From assembly GCA_019285755.1 (NCBI GenBank), contig CP079103.1, forward strand, positions 992,001 to 1,056,000: a stretch of 64,000 nucleotides of DNA, read 5' to 3'. The first letter of the stretch is position 1. Each line of letters starts with the position of its first letter. The position numbers were made by a program, and so were the translations under genes. The stretch comes from Chitinophaga sp. E66 (lineage in GTDB: Bacteria; Bacteroidota; Bacteroidia; Chitinophagales; Chitinophagaceae). A model generated the notes under the pieces. The model was given only the letters and a program-made list of their open reading frames with translations. It was not told the DNA's origin and made no database searches. Of this stretch, positions 45,051 to 55,466 are shown piece by piece.

Positions 45051-46723
45051 ATGAAAAATACGAACGATTTTATCTCCCAATACGCCGCGCATCCGAATTA
45101 CAAAGCCCCCGCGGCACGCAGCTCCACGCCCGCAGCTGGCAAACCGAAGCGCCGCTCCGCATGCTCCTCAATAACCTTGATCACGAAGTGGCAGAGAACC
45201 CCGACGAGCTGGTCGTATATGGCGGTATAGGGCAGGCAGCGCGTAACCGCGAAGCATTGCAACAGATCATTCAGTCCCTGCTCACGCTAGACGATGACCA
45301 TTCCCTGCTGGTTCAATCCGGCAAGCCGGTGGGCATCGTCCGCACCCATCCGCAGGCGCCGCGCGTGTTGCTGGCCAACAGTAACCTCGTTCCGAAATGG
45401 GCTACATGGGAACATTTCAATGAACTCCGCGCGAAGGGGTTAATGATGTACGGCCAGATGACGGCCGGCAGCTGGATTTACATCGGTACGCAGGGGATTC
45501 TTCAGGGAACGTATGAAACCTTCGTTGAGTGCGGTCGCCAGCATTTCAACGGCGATCTGACCGGGAAGCTCCTCGTCACAGCAGGTATCGGCGGCATGGG
45601 CGGTGCGCAACCGCTCGCGGCCACCATGGCCGGCGCTGTTTTCCTCGGGGCAGATGTAGACGCTACCCGCCTGCAAAAACGCATCGATACCCGTTACCTT
45701 GACCGCATGACGCATTCCTACGAAGAAGCTATCGCCTGGGCGAAGGATGCGCAGGCCAAAGGCGAAGCGATTTCCATCGGTCTGGTGAGCGATGCCGGCG
45801 ATATGCTGGAGCGCCTCCTGCAAGATGGCATCATCCCCGACATTCTTACCGATCAGACCTCAGCGCATGATCCCATCAACGGGTATGTGCCGAATAATAT
45901 GAGCCTCGAAGCCGCCGCGGAACTGCGGGTAAAAGACCCCGCAGGCTACAAGCAGCTTTCGCTCAAATCCATGGCCCGCCATGTTGGCTTCATGCTGGAA
46001 ATGCAGCGCCGTGGATCGGTGACGTTCGATTATGGCAACAATCTTCGTGAATTCGCGAAAGAAGGAGGCGAGCCCAACGCGTTTGATTTCCCCGGATTTA
46101 CGCCGGCCTATATCCGGCCGCTGTTCTGCGAAGGTAAAGGGCCCTTCCGCTGGGTGGCGCTTTCCGGCGATCCTGAAGATATTTATACGACAGACCGCGC
46201 CCTCATGGAACTGTTCCCCGATAACCAACCGCTGGCCAACTGGCTCAGCAAAGCGCAGGAACGCGTGGCCTTCCAGGGATTGCCGGCGCGAATCTGCTGG
46301 CTGGGCATGGGCGAAAGGGAAAAGGCAGGGTTGTTGTTCAATGAACTGGTGCGTACCGGTAAAGTGAAAGCGCCCATAGTAATCGGCCGTGATCACCTGG
46401 ACTGCGGTTCCGTTGCTTCGCCGAACCGGGAAACGGAAGCCATGAAAGACGGATCGGACGCCGTTTCTGACTGGACGCTGCTCAATCTCATGAGCAATAC
46501 CGCCGGCGGCGCTACCTGGGTGTCTTTCCACCATGGCGGTGGCGTTGGAATGGGGTACTCGCAACATGCGGGAATGGTAGTGCTGGCGGATGGGACCGAC
46601 CGCGCCGAGGCCTGCCTCAAACGCGTGCTGTATAACGATCCGGCAATGGGTATCTTCCGGCATGCAGACGCAGGGTACGAAAAAGCGATCGAAGTGCGCG
46701 ACCAGTTCGGACTGGGATTATAA
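45051..46723 (+). CDS. hutU: Urocanate hydratase
   Basis: HutU converts urocanate to 4-imidazolone-5-propionate using tightly bound NAD+ as an electrophile. About 557 residues. Family landmarks: [62 protein letters not shown], and the cysteine-containing [17 protein letters not shown]. The C-terminal [15 protein letters not shown] completes the set. One frame break near 45107 joins NYKAP to [13 protein letters not shown]. It is the second enzyme gene in the hut operon. Confidence 0.96.
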
Positions 46724-46741
46724 ACCTCCAAAAGCATCCAT

Positions 46742-47949
46742 ATGAAAATCATCGGACCATTCACCCAGATATTGCCGCTGACCGGATTGCCGGAAAAGGG
46801 CGCTATAAGTGACGAGCAGCTGTCCATCATCACCGATGGGGAGTGTTGGTGGAAGACGGGCGACTCGTTTCCTACGGAAATTTTGACGAGCTGCGGAAAG
46901 CCCATGCCGCTGCGGAAATAGAAAAAATAGACGAGCCCATGGTATTGCTGCCGGGCTTTGTGGACTGCCATACGCACATTTGTTTCGCCGGTTCCAGGAG
47001 CCGCGATTACGCAATGCGCATCGCCGGCAAATCCTACCTCGACATCGCCCGTGCGGGCGGTGGCATATGGGATTCGGTGACGAAGACCCGTGCCGCCACC
47101 GATACGGAACTGATGGAAAACGTCGTGGCCCGTGCCAACCGGCATCTGCAGGAAGGCGTAACGACGATGGAAGTAAAAAGCGGGTATGGACTAGACCTTG
47201 CGTCGGAGCTGAAAATGCTGCGCGCCATCCGTACCGCGGATCAATACACCCCGGCAGAATTCGTGACTACCTGCCTGGCGGCCCACATCCGCCCGAAAGA
47301 CTTCGACGCTGATGAGAAAGCGTACCTGCACTGGATATTGCATGATCTGCTGCCGGTATTGAAAGAAGAACATCTCACGGAGCGGGTGGATATCTTCGTG
47401 GAAGAAACCGCATTCTCCGTTGCCGCGGCACGCCCGTTCCTGCAAGCCGCGAAGGCGATGGGATTTATGCTGACCGTTCATGCCGATCAGTTCACCAGCG
47501 GCGGGTCTGCCCTGGCGGTGGAAGTGGGCGCGCTTTCGGCAGACCACCTTGAAGCCTCCAATGCGGAAGATATCCGCAGGCTGGCTGTGTCTGATACGGT
47601 GGCCGTGGTGCTTCCCGGCGCCTCCATGGGGCTGGGAATGCCGTATGCCCCGGCCCGTAAACTCCTTGACGCCGGCGCCAGCGTGGCGATCGCCAGCGAT
47701 TGGAACCCTGGGTCCGCGCCCATGGGCGACCTGCTTATGCAGGCGGCGGTGATGAGCGCGGCAGAAAGGCTTTCCGCGGCGGAAGTCTTTGCTGCCCTTA
47801 CCTTCCGGGCGGCGAAAGCGCTGGGGATTTCGTCTAACGCGGCAGACCTGCAGGCCTATCCATGTGCCGACTACCGCGAGATACTATATCACCAGGGCAA
47901 GCTCAAACCCTCCTTTGTGTGGAAAAAGGCGCGCGCATCTGATTTTTAA
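46742..47949 (+). CDS. hutI: Imidazolonepropionase
   Basis: HutI hydrolyses imidazolone-5-propionate to N-formimino-L-glutamate. About 402 residues, amidohydrolase fold. The metal-binding HxH is in LPGFVDCHTHICFAG. The other metal and substrate residues lie in VHADQFTSGG, ADHLEAS and IASDWNPGSAPMGDLL. One frame break in the G run near 46838-46841. Start ATG 46742 is 18 bp after hutU. Confidence 0.95.
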
Positions 47950-47994
47950 GGATATTACAGGATATATCCGTTCACCCGCAACAATCGCAGACCC

Positions 47995-48993
47995 ATGACC
48001 CTCGTATGTTACCAACCAACTGCTCCCGGAGCCTGGCAAGGCCGGAACGATGGAAACGATCCTGACCTCCAGCGCTGGCATCAGTTCGTTCAGCCCGTTG
48101 ACCTCAGCCGTGATCCTTTACCGGCGCTCCCGGCAGGTAAAAAGGGCATTGCTTTCCTGGGGTTCGCCTGTGATGAGGGCGTGCGCCGCAACGGTGGCCG
48201 TACCGGCGCCGTGGCAGGACCAGCAGCATTACGCAGGGCCTGCTCATCCTTTCCGGTTCATTTTGAAGGGCATCGGTTGGTGGATGCGGGTAATATCGTC
48301 TGTGACGGGCGGCAACTGGAAATGGCCCAGGATGCCCTGGCGTCCACGGTCGCGCATATACTGCAAGCGGGTTATCTGCCTGTGGTGCTGGGTGGCGGGC
48401 ATGAAGTGGCATATGGACATGAGCGCGGAATCAGCAAACATTTTACAGGAGAAATTGTGGGCATCATCAATTTCGACGCGCATTTCGACCTGCGGGAACC
48501 CGGTGCAGAAGGGCCATCGTCCGGTACAGGGTTCTGGCAGATCGCGCAGGAAAGGAAGAAGGAGGGGCAGGCATTTCATTACCTCGCCCTCGGCATTCAG
48601 CAAAATTCCAATACGCCCCGCCTGTTCAGTACTGCAGCTGACCTTGGGGCAGACTACCTGCCCGCCGGCCTCTTCCAGCAGAAGTATCACGATCAGCTCA
48701 TCGGCGCCATCAGGTCCTTCATCCAACGAACCGACCGCCTTTACCTCACAACCTGCCTCGACGTGTTCGCAGCGCCCTACGCGCCCGGCGTAAGCGCCAC
48801 CGCCTATAACGGACTGGAGCCGGATGCCCTCTTCCTCGACTGCTTCCGCTCTGTGCTGCGGACGGGCAAGCTGGCCGGTGCAGACTTCGCAGAACTGAAT
48901 CCATCGCTCGATATAGATAGCCGTACCGCTAAACTGGCTGCGGCTCTGGTGTTTGAAACAGTAATGAATTATTTCCTCCGGCAGGGCGATTAA
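47995..48993 (+). CDS. hutG: Formimidoylglutamase (ureohydrolase family)
   Basis: HutG converts N-formimino-glutamate to glutamate and formamide, closing the pathway. 332 residues, intact. Arginase-type manganese ligands are visible in VVLGGGHEVAYGH, IINFDAHFDLRE and TTCLDVFAAPYAPGVSA. The last motif has CLDVF where many family members have S-D-x-D, a tolerated variation in HutG. Its presence means this organism uses the one-step formamide route rather than the HutF/formylglutamate or formiminotransferase route, as far as the window shows. Confidence 0.93.
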   Translation: MTLVCYQPTAPGAWQGRNDGNDPDLQRWHQFVQPVDLSRDPLPALPAGKKGIAFLGFACDEGVRRNGGRTGAVAGPAALRRACSSFPVHFEGHRLVDAGNIVCDGRQLEMAQDALASTVAHILQAGYLPVVLGGGHEVAYGHERGISKHFTGEIVGIINFDAHFDLREPGAEGPSSGTGFWQIAQERKKEGQAFHYLALGIQQNSNTPRLFSTAADLGADYLPAGLFQQKYHDQLIGAIRSFIQRTDRLYLTTCLDVFAAPYAPGVSATAYNGLEPDALFLDCFRSVLRTGKLAGADFAELNPSLDIDSRTAKLAAALVFETVMNYFLRQGD

Positions 48994-49010
48994 TCTCCTA
49001 TATTAGCGCC

Positions 49011-49498
49011 ATGAAGATTGGATTGATGTCAGACACGCATGGTTACCTCCATCCGCAGGTGTTTAAATATTTTGAGCAGGTAGATGAGATCTGGCATGCG
49101 GGCGATATCGGCACTGTGGAACTGGCGGACAAGCTGGAGGCCTTCAAGCCGCTGAAGGCAGTGTACGGAAACATCGACGGGCAGGATATCCGCATCCGTT
49201 ACCCTGAACACAACCTCTTCATTTGCGAGGGCGTCAAGGTCTGGATGACGCACATCGGCGGCTATCCTCCAGGTATACGCCCGCGCTGAAGCCCCATATC
49301 CAAAAGAAACGGCCCAACCTGTTCATTACCGGCCATTCCCATATTCTGAAAGTGGTCCCCGATCCGGCATTGCAATTGCTACATATCAATCCGGGCGCCT
49401 GCGGAAAACAGGGATGGCACAAGGTAAAGACCCTTGTGCGGTTCGATTGCCTCAACGGAGAGATCAAAAATCTCGAAGTAATTGAACTGCCTGATTAA
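49011..49498 (+). CDS. YfcE/MJ0936-type metallophosphoesterase
   Basis: About 162 residues of the small calcineurin-like phosphodiesterase family. The metal-site motifs appear in order: LMSDTHGYL, WHAGDIGT, AVYGNIDGQD and FITGHSHILK, with a terminal LHINPGACG. One frame break near 49272. Such enzymes hydrolyse phosphodiesters in vitro; the physiological substrate is generally unknown. Follows hutG by 17 bp and may be read through from it, but no functional link is implied. Confidence 0.92.
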
Positions 49499-49531
49499 TG
49501 GATTGTTGTATACCTGACCACTGTTTACACG

Positions 49532-50575
49532 ATGAAGTACCGGATGAAAGCCATATGTTGGATGTTCCTGTTATGCCCGGCGCTCGCCAGCGCACAGGAA
49601 AGCCGCTTCATGCGGTGGCAGCAGTCCGACAATGATACCAGTTACGTAGAAGACCTGACGCGGGAACTGACGGTCCGCGTGTATGGCTCCCGGAAATACA
49701 ATTACTATGACATGCACGACCGGCGCATAGGGAGGAAGTTCTTTACCGCCCCAATGCGAATAACAACATAGGTATAGGAGCCATTACAAGTTTATCGGTC
49801 TTAATCTAGGGTTCAACCTGCCTTTCATCAACAACGACAACGACCGCTACGGAAAAACCAAATACCTCGATTTGCAGACGCATCTCTACACCCGCAAGCT
49901 GGTCGTGGATTTTTACGGGCAGTACTACCAGGGATATTATTCCAGCACCACTAAGCGCTTTTTCGATAATGCCATCTCCGGCGACGCAGAAACGATCCGG
50001 CCGGATATCATCAACACCAACGTGGGGCTGCATGCTCAATATATCTTCAATGATGAGCGCTTTTCTTATCGCGCGGCATTCCTGCAGAACGAATACCAGA
50101 AGAAGAGCGCTGGATCGCCATTGGTAGGAGCAGAGATCTATGCCTGGCAAATGAGGGGCGATTCTGCGCTGGTGCCGGCGGAGGTTCGTGCAGACGGTTT
50201 CTACGAAGGCATGCCATTCACCCGCTCCAGCAATATCAGTCTCGCTCTGAACGCCGGCTATGCATATACCCTCGTCATTGCCAAACATTTCTTTATCACG
50301 GGATCATTGGCCCTGGCAGTCGGCGCAAACCGGTCGGTACTGGGTTTCAATCATGATGAGGGTAAGGAACATGGCATCGGCTGGCAACTAAACAGCACTT
50401 TCCGTTTCGCGGCAGGTTATAATTCCCATAAATACTATGTAGGCGTACATTACGTCGATATCAGCACCCGGGGCGGTTCGCCCATGCCTAAGACCTGGCA
50501 GACATTCGGAGCGGGAACCTACGCTTCAGCATCGTGCGCCGGTTCGCACTGAAAAAGCCCCTTTTCGGTTCATAA
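49532..50575 (+). CDS. DUF4421-family outer-membrane-like protein
   Basis: About 347 residues with a signal peptide (CWMFLLCPALASAQ). Conserved family segments: NDTSYVEDLTRELTVRVY, YRPNANNNIGIGA, HYKFIGLNLGFNLPF and TKYLDLQTHLYTRKLVVDFY. Alternating hydrophobic strands in the second half and the aromatic C-terminal end are consistent with a beta-barrel. Frame breaks near 49740, 49782 and 50517. The corrected end KKPLFGS stops at 50573-50575 and overlaps the convergent HD gene by 6 bp. Function unknown. Confidence 0.85.
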
Positions 50576-51205
50576 CTTTTCCAATTCCCTTTCAAGGTTT
50601 TCCCGGGCTTGCAGCTCATGTTGCTCCCTGAACAATTCTGTGCGGTATATATGCGGCATGGCGAGGAAATGCTGCAATACCTTTACACGGCCATTGCGGT
50701 ATTCCAGCCATGAGTACATCCGGTATTCCCGGCGGATGTTTTTCGCATATTCCTTATAACGATCGGGCGGTGCGGAAAGGATAGACAGATCGAAGTCGAG
50801 GAAATAATCCAGGTCGGGATCGGAAAGCTCCGGCTGATGTCCGGCCGTTGCGAGAATATAACGATAGACTTTATCCTGCCGCTCTACCGGTGCGCCGGCT
50901 TTGCGGAGGTAGAACAGGGCTTCTTCTGCGCTTTTGAGCTCATTGTCGTTGCGTTTAGGCTGATAGATGTAATCGTGAAAGTAAATAGCGTACAATAGGG
51001 AGTCGTTGTCGAGGATGAGGGGCGCGTGCAACCGCTGCAACTGTAACAGATCGGACAGGTGATCCAGGTTATGATAATGCCGGCCGTGGGTCCCATACTG
51101 GAAAGTGATCCGGTCTATTTGATGCCAGGCCACCGGTGCGGGGCTTCCGCATCGCTGGTTTAGGGCCATCCAGTATTTCCTGATTGCATCGGGTTGCATA
51201 GCCAT
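50570..51205 (-). CDS. HD-domain metal-dependent phosphohydrolase (COG4339-like)
   Basis: 211 residues, intact. The HD signature is spread as in the family: GRHYHNLDHLSDLL supplies the first histidines, AIYFHDYIY the HD pair, and DFDLSILSAPPDRYKEYAK the later aspartate. Alpha-helical throughout with a glutamate-rich C-terminus (LQARENLERELEKL). Homologues are widespread in bacteria without a known substrate. Single-gene unit; aconitase is on the same strand upstream but is separated by a terminator. Confidence 0.85.
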   Translation of the reverse strand: MAMQPDAIRKYWMALNQRCGSPAPVAWHQIDRITFQYGTHGRHYHNLDHLSDLLQLQRLHAPLILDNDSLLYAIYFHDYIYQPKRNDNELKSAEEALFYLRKAGAPVERQDKVYRYILATAGHQPELSDPDLDYFLDFDLSILSAPPDRYKEYAKNIRREYRMYSWLEYRNGRVKVLQHFLAMPHIYRTELFREQHELQARENLERELEKL

Positions 51206-51226
51206 TGAATTTTTGGGGTTATCGGA

Positions 51227-51262
51227 ACAAAAAACAGGCCGTTCCCGGATAGGAACGGCCTG
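51227..51262 (-). terminator. Intrinsic terminator of the aconitase gene
   Basis: Perfect 11-bp stem CAGGCCGTTCC / GGAACGGCCTG (51235-51245 and 51252-51262) followed on the minus strand by TTTTTTG, 22 bp past the aconitase stop. Confidence 0.92.
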
Positions 51263-51283
51263 TAATATATGCTTTTCAGCGAT

Positions 51284-53553
51284 TTATTGTTTCGCCGCTG
51301 CGAACTGGGCGCGGATCACGTTGAGCGCACCGCCAGCTTTAAACCATTCGATCTGCTGCTGGTTGTAGGTGTGGTTCACGGTGATGGAATCCTGCGAGCC
51401 GTCCTTGTGGTTCAGTACCACGGTCAGCGGTGTGCCGGGAGCAAAGGTGGTCAGTCCGTTGATGTCGATCACATCATCTTCCTGGATCTTTTCATAATCG
51501 TCCTTATCGTTGAAGGTAAGAGCGAGCATGCCTTGCTTTTTCAGGTTGGTTTCGTGGATACGCGCGAATGATTTCACGAGGATCGCACGAACGCCGAGGT
51601 GACGGGGCTCCATGGCTGCGTGTTCGCGGCTGGAACCTTCGCCATAGTTTTCATCGCCCACAACAACTGCGCCGATGTTAGCGGCTTTGTAAGCGCGCTG
51701 AGTAGCCGGAACGGCGCCATATTCGCCGGTCAGCTGGTTCTTCACGGTGTCGGTCTTGTCGTTAAACGCATTCACGGCGCCGATGAGCATGTTGTTGGAG
51801 ATATTGTCCAGGTGACCGCGGTATTTCAACCAGGGGCCTGCCATGGAAATATGGTCGGTAGTGCACTTGCCTTTCGCCTTGATGAGGAGCTTCAGTCCTT
51901 TCAGGTCGGTACCTTCCCAAGCTTTAAACGCTTCCAGGAGCTGGAGACGGTCGGAAGTGGGGATACGATAACCTGAACGCCGCTGCCGTCTTCTGCGGGA
52001 GCCTGGTAGCCAGCGTCTTTCACGTCGAAGCCCTGGGGAGGAAGTTCGTAACCTTTAGGCTCGTCGAGCTTCACATCCTGTCCGTCGCGGTTCTTCAGGG
52101 TGTCGGTGAGGGGTTGAAGGTAAGGTCGCCCGCGATGGCCAGCGCTGTCACGATCTCGGGAGACGCCACGAAAGCGTGGGTAGAAGCGAGGCCGTCGTTA
52201 CGTTTGGCGAAGTTGCGGTTGAAGGAAGTGATGATGGAGTTCTTGCGGTTGGGATCGTCGATATGACGGGCCCACTGACCAATGCAGGGACCGCAGGCAT
52301 TTGCCAGCACCACGCCGCCGATCTGGTCGAAAGTATTGAGCAGACCGTCTCTCTCGATGGTGTAACGCACCAGTTCGGAGCCGGGAGTGATGGTGAACTC
52401 GGAGTGGAACTCCGGTTTTTATCGATCGCCTGTTTCGCGAGGGATGCGGAACGGGAAATATCTTCGTAGGAAGAGTTGGTGCAGGAGCCGATCAGGGCTA
52501 CTTCCAGTTTCTCGGGCCAGTTGTTTTCTTTAACAGCCTGTGCGAATTTGGAGATAGGCCATGCCAGGTCCGGCGTGAAAGGACCGTTTACATAAGGCTC
52601 CAGTTCGTCGAGGTTGATCTCGATCACCTGGTCGTAGAACTTAGCGGGATCGTTATAAACGGCTTCGTCGGGACGAAGGTGATCGCGAACGCCGTCTGCC
52701 AGTTCCGCTACTTCGGTGCGGCTGGTGGCTTTCAGGTAGTCGGACATGCCTTTGTCGTATGCGAAAACGGAGCAGGTAGCGCCGATTTCCGCACCCATGT
52801 TACAAATGGTGCCTTTACCAGTAGCGCTCATGGAGTCAGCGCCTTCGCCGAAGTATTCCACGATGCAGCCAGTGCCGCCTTTAACGGTGAGGATACCGGC
52901 AACGCGGAGAATCACGTCTTTCGGAGAAGCCCAGCCGCTGAGTTTGCCGGTGAGTTTCACGCCGATCAGCTTCGGCATTTTCAGTTCCCATGCCAGGCCT
53001 GCCATTACGTCTACCGCGTCAGCACCGCCAACGCCGATAGCCAGCATGCCCAGACCGCCCGCGTTGGGGGTGTGGAGTCCGTACCGATCATCATGCCGCC
53101 GGGGAACGCATAGTTCTCCAGTACAACCTGGTGAATGATACCGGCGCCGGGTTTCCAGAAACCGATGCCGTATTTGTCGGAGATAGAAGACAGAAAATCG
53201 TATACTTCCTTGTTAGTGTCGATCGCATTGGCGAGGTCCTGAACCGCGCCCGTTTTCGCCTGGATCAGGTGATCGCAGTGAACGGTAGACGGAACGGCAA
53301 CCTGGTCGCGGCCGCAGGTCATGAATTGCAGAAGTGCCATTTGCGCGGTCGCATCTTGCATCGCTACACGGTCAGGAGCAAATTCCACATAGGATTTCCC
53401 TCTTTCGTACGGTGTAGTCGTCGGTTCGTACAGGTGCGCGTAAAGGATCTTTTCTGCCAGTGTAAGCGGCCGGCCCAACATCTTACGGGTAGCTTCCACT
53501 TTACCCGGGAGTGCCGCATACAATTTTTTAATCATGTCAATATCAAACACCAT
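51284..53553 (-). CDS. Aconitate hydratase
   Basis: TCA-cycle aconitase of about 755 residues, of the type resembling mitochondrial aconitase. [4Fe-4S] ligands are in [13 protein letters not shown] and [12 protein letters not shown]. Other markers: [45 protein letters not shown], and the swivel domain with [18 protein letters not shown]. Frame breaks near 53070, 52420, 52115 and 51960. The start [19 protein letters not shown] at 53553 fits the family. It is monocistronic. Confidence 0.95.
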
Positions 53554-53657
53554 GGAAATAAATAATTTAAGAGCGGTTACATTAAAATTTGCACGGCGAA
53601 GTTAATCATTTCCGCACTTTTTTAAAGTTAAAACTGTTGTTACCGTTGCCAAATTCA

Positions 53658-53689
53658 TTTGTTAAATTTGCAGGATTGCAATAAATTTG
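53658..53689 (+). promoter_or_regulatory. Bacteroidota-type promoter of the PspC gene
   Basis: TTTG at 53658-53661 and TAAATTTG at 53682-53689, spaced by 20 bp, match the TTTG / TAnnTTTG elements of the Bacteroidota housekeeping sigma factor. The -7 element ends only 4 bp before the PspC ATG, implying an extremely short leader. Confidence 0.65.
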
Positions 53690-53693
53690 ATAT

Positions 53694-53923
53694 ATGAACA
53701 AGGTCAAAGATTTTGTCGAGTGGAAGACCTTTGGCGTTTGCACCGCCATCGGTGAAAAGCTCGGCATCGCCACGTCCCGCATTCGCATTTTCTTCATCTA
53801 CGCCACTTTCCTCGCGATGGGGTCTCCCTGATCGTGTATATGATCCTCGCATTCTGGATGAATATCAAGAACTATATCACCAACGCACGGCGCAACCCCT
53901 CCGTTATCTGTAATCCCGGTTGA
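53694..53923 (+). CDS. Short PspC-domain membrane protein
   Basis: About 76 residues: MNKVKDFVEWKTFGVCTAIG, then EKLGIATSRIRIFFIYATFL, a PspC-domain pattern, followed by one hydrophobic helix (SLIVYMILAFWMNI). The frame is interrupted in the G run at 53819-53822; with one more G the protein reads on to NPSVICNPG and TGA at 53921-53923. PspC-domain proteins are inner-membrane stress components, but this stand-alone short form has no Psp partners in the window. Confidence 0.82.
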
Positions 53924-54046
53924 CTATTTCTGCCCCATTTCCCTATATCCACAAATTTTTTTAATCCGTCATTAAACTTTCCCTGCCGCTTTTCATCAAA
54001 TGTATTTGAGTGACCTAACCAAATGCACAACAAACAAACCATAACA

Positions 54047-54855
54047 ATGAAAAGTAGATGGAAAAACCTCGCCCTCGGCACACTCATGCTGGGCGGTATC
54101 GCAACATTGGCAGCCTGTTCCGACTCAGATTCCAACGGAGCGCCTGAAAAAGCCCGGCTCCAGATCGCCCTCACAGACGATCCGGGAGACTTCGCCGAGG
54201 TCTGGATCGATGTGAAAGAGATCCGCATCAATGCCTCCGATGCCGACGATCAGAACTGGGTGCCCTGGCAGGCGTGAAGACCGGCGCCTATAACCTGCTG
54301 GACCTCGTGAACGACAAGGATACCGTTCTTGCCGACGCCGAAATACCCACTGGCAAAATCTCCCAGATCCGACTCGTATTGGGAGACAATAACTACCTCA
54401 TCACCAACGAAGGCGAACGCATTAACCTGACTACGCCCAGCGCGCAACAGTCCGGGCTCAAGCTGAACATTCATCAACCTGTGATCGGCGGTATCATCAA
54501 TAAGCTCACCCTCGACTTCGACGTAGCCAAATCCATCGTTAAAGCCGGCAACAGTGGTAAGTACATACTTAAACCCGTCATCCGCGCAGTGCTCGAAGCC
54601 GTTGGCGGTAATATCAAAGGTGGAGTGTTACCTGATTCCGTTCAAACGGCAGTCCTCGCCATCCAGGGCCAGGATACCATTGCCAGCACTTATTCGCTGA
54701 ACGGCGGATACGTGATCCGCGGCATACCCGCCGGCGCGTATAACCTGCACTTTATCCCCACAGACACCAACTTCCTGCCCGCTGTGAAAATTGCCGTGCC
54801 GGTTGTACTGGGGCAGATCACTACGGTTGATACCGTACGCCTGCAACTCAAATAA
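54047..54855 (+). CDS. DUF4382-domain lipoprotein
   Basis: About 269 residues. ATG 54047 starts a signal peptide with lipobox (LMLGGIATLAACSDSD); an upstream in-frame ATG at 54023 would lengthen the signal needlessly. The DUF4382 body includes ARLQIALTDDPGDFAEVWID, GAYNLLDLVNDKDTVLADAE, GKISQIRLVLGDNNYL and LTLDFDVAKSIV. The C-terminal ~85 residues form a carboxypeptidase-regulatory-like beta-sandwich (YSLNGGYVIRGIPAGAYNL). One frame break near 54275. Function unknown; likely surface-exposed in this phylum. Confidence 0.87.
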
Positions 54856-54894
54856 GTTTAGTCCGCGGTTTCCGCCGCAATGATTCCCAGATAT

Positions 54895-54926
54895 GAAGAG
54901 GCTGCCGACGGGTAGCCTCTTCTTTT
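54895..54926 (+). terminator. Intrinsic terminator of the DUF4382 gene
   Basis: 9-bp stem GAAGAGGCT / AGCCTCTTC with T4 tail, 40 bp after the stop codon. Confidence 0.85.
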
Positions 54927-54932
54927 AACAGG

Positions 54933-54970
54933 AAACGGGGTGACTGAATTCGTTTTCAGTCACCCCGTTT
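54933..54970 (-). terminator. Intrinsic terminator of the 132-residue minus-strand gene
   Basis: Perfect 16-bp stem AAACGGGGTGACTGAA / TTCAGTCACCCCGTTT with a 6-base loop, directly past the 3' end of the minus-strand gene at 54996. Confidence 0.85.
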
Positions 54971-54995
54971 GTATGATCGGGTCGATATAACTAGA

Positions 54996-55394
54996 TTATT
55001 CAAGGTGATAAAGGGTCATGCCCGCGTAGTGGTTTTGGAGCTCATGTACCATAAGCGAGCCTGCGATGTTCCGTGTTTCGTCCCGGTAATGGAGAACGGT
55101 GCGGGGATCGCTGCCCTGGTGGAGGGTTACCGAGAACGGGCCACGTATGTACGTTTCGTCGGCGCCGTTTACGGTTGTTTCGTCCGCTTTCTTGAATTTT
55201 AGCTTAAGTAACTGCTCCACGGTTAGTGGAATGGGAAATAAATCCGCCGGCTCATACCAGTTTTCCTGTTCGCCGATGCGTACACAGGCCTGGCCTAGCT
55301 CCCGGTCTACCTGTAAGACCGGACCTTCCGTCAACTGTTCTTCGAATTTTGCCAGCACAAGATCGCCTGTCTTTAAATCATGCAAATGAATCAT
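54996..55394 (-). CDS. Conserved hypothetical protein, 132 residues
   Basis: Intact, soluble, with no signal peptide. It starts MIHLHDLKTGDLVLAKFEEQ and looks like a small beta-rich fold (GQACVRIGEQENWYEPADLF; GPFSVTLHQG) with a mixed C-terminus. I do not recognise the family. Bounded by a terminator downstream and by the kdsA terminator upstream, so it is its own transcription unit. Composition and codon use match the neighbours, which supports it being real. Confidence 0.7.
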   Translation of the reverse strand: MIHLHDLKTGDLVLAKFEEQLTEGPVLQVDRELGQACVRIGEQENWYEPADLFPIPLTVEQLLKLKFKKADETTVNGADETYIRGPFSVTLHQGSDPRTVLHYRDETRNIAGSLMVHELQNHYAGMTLYHLE

Positions 55395-55466
55395 AGTGCA
55401 GTGTTTTTGGGTTGAAAACTTCGCGATTCGTATCAGTATGCTATGAATTTAAAGGAAATCCGGGAA

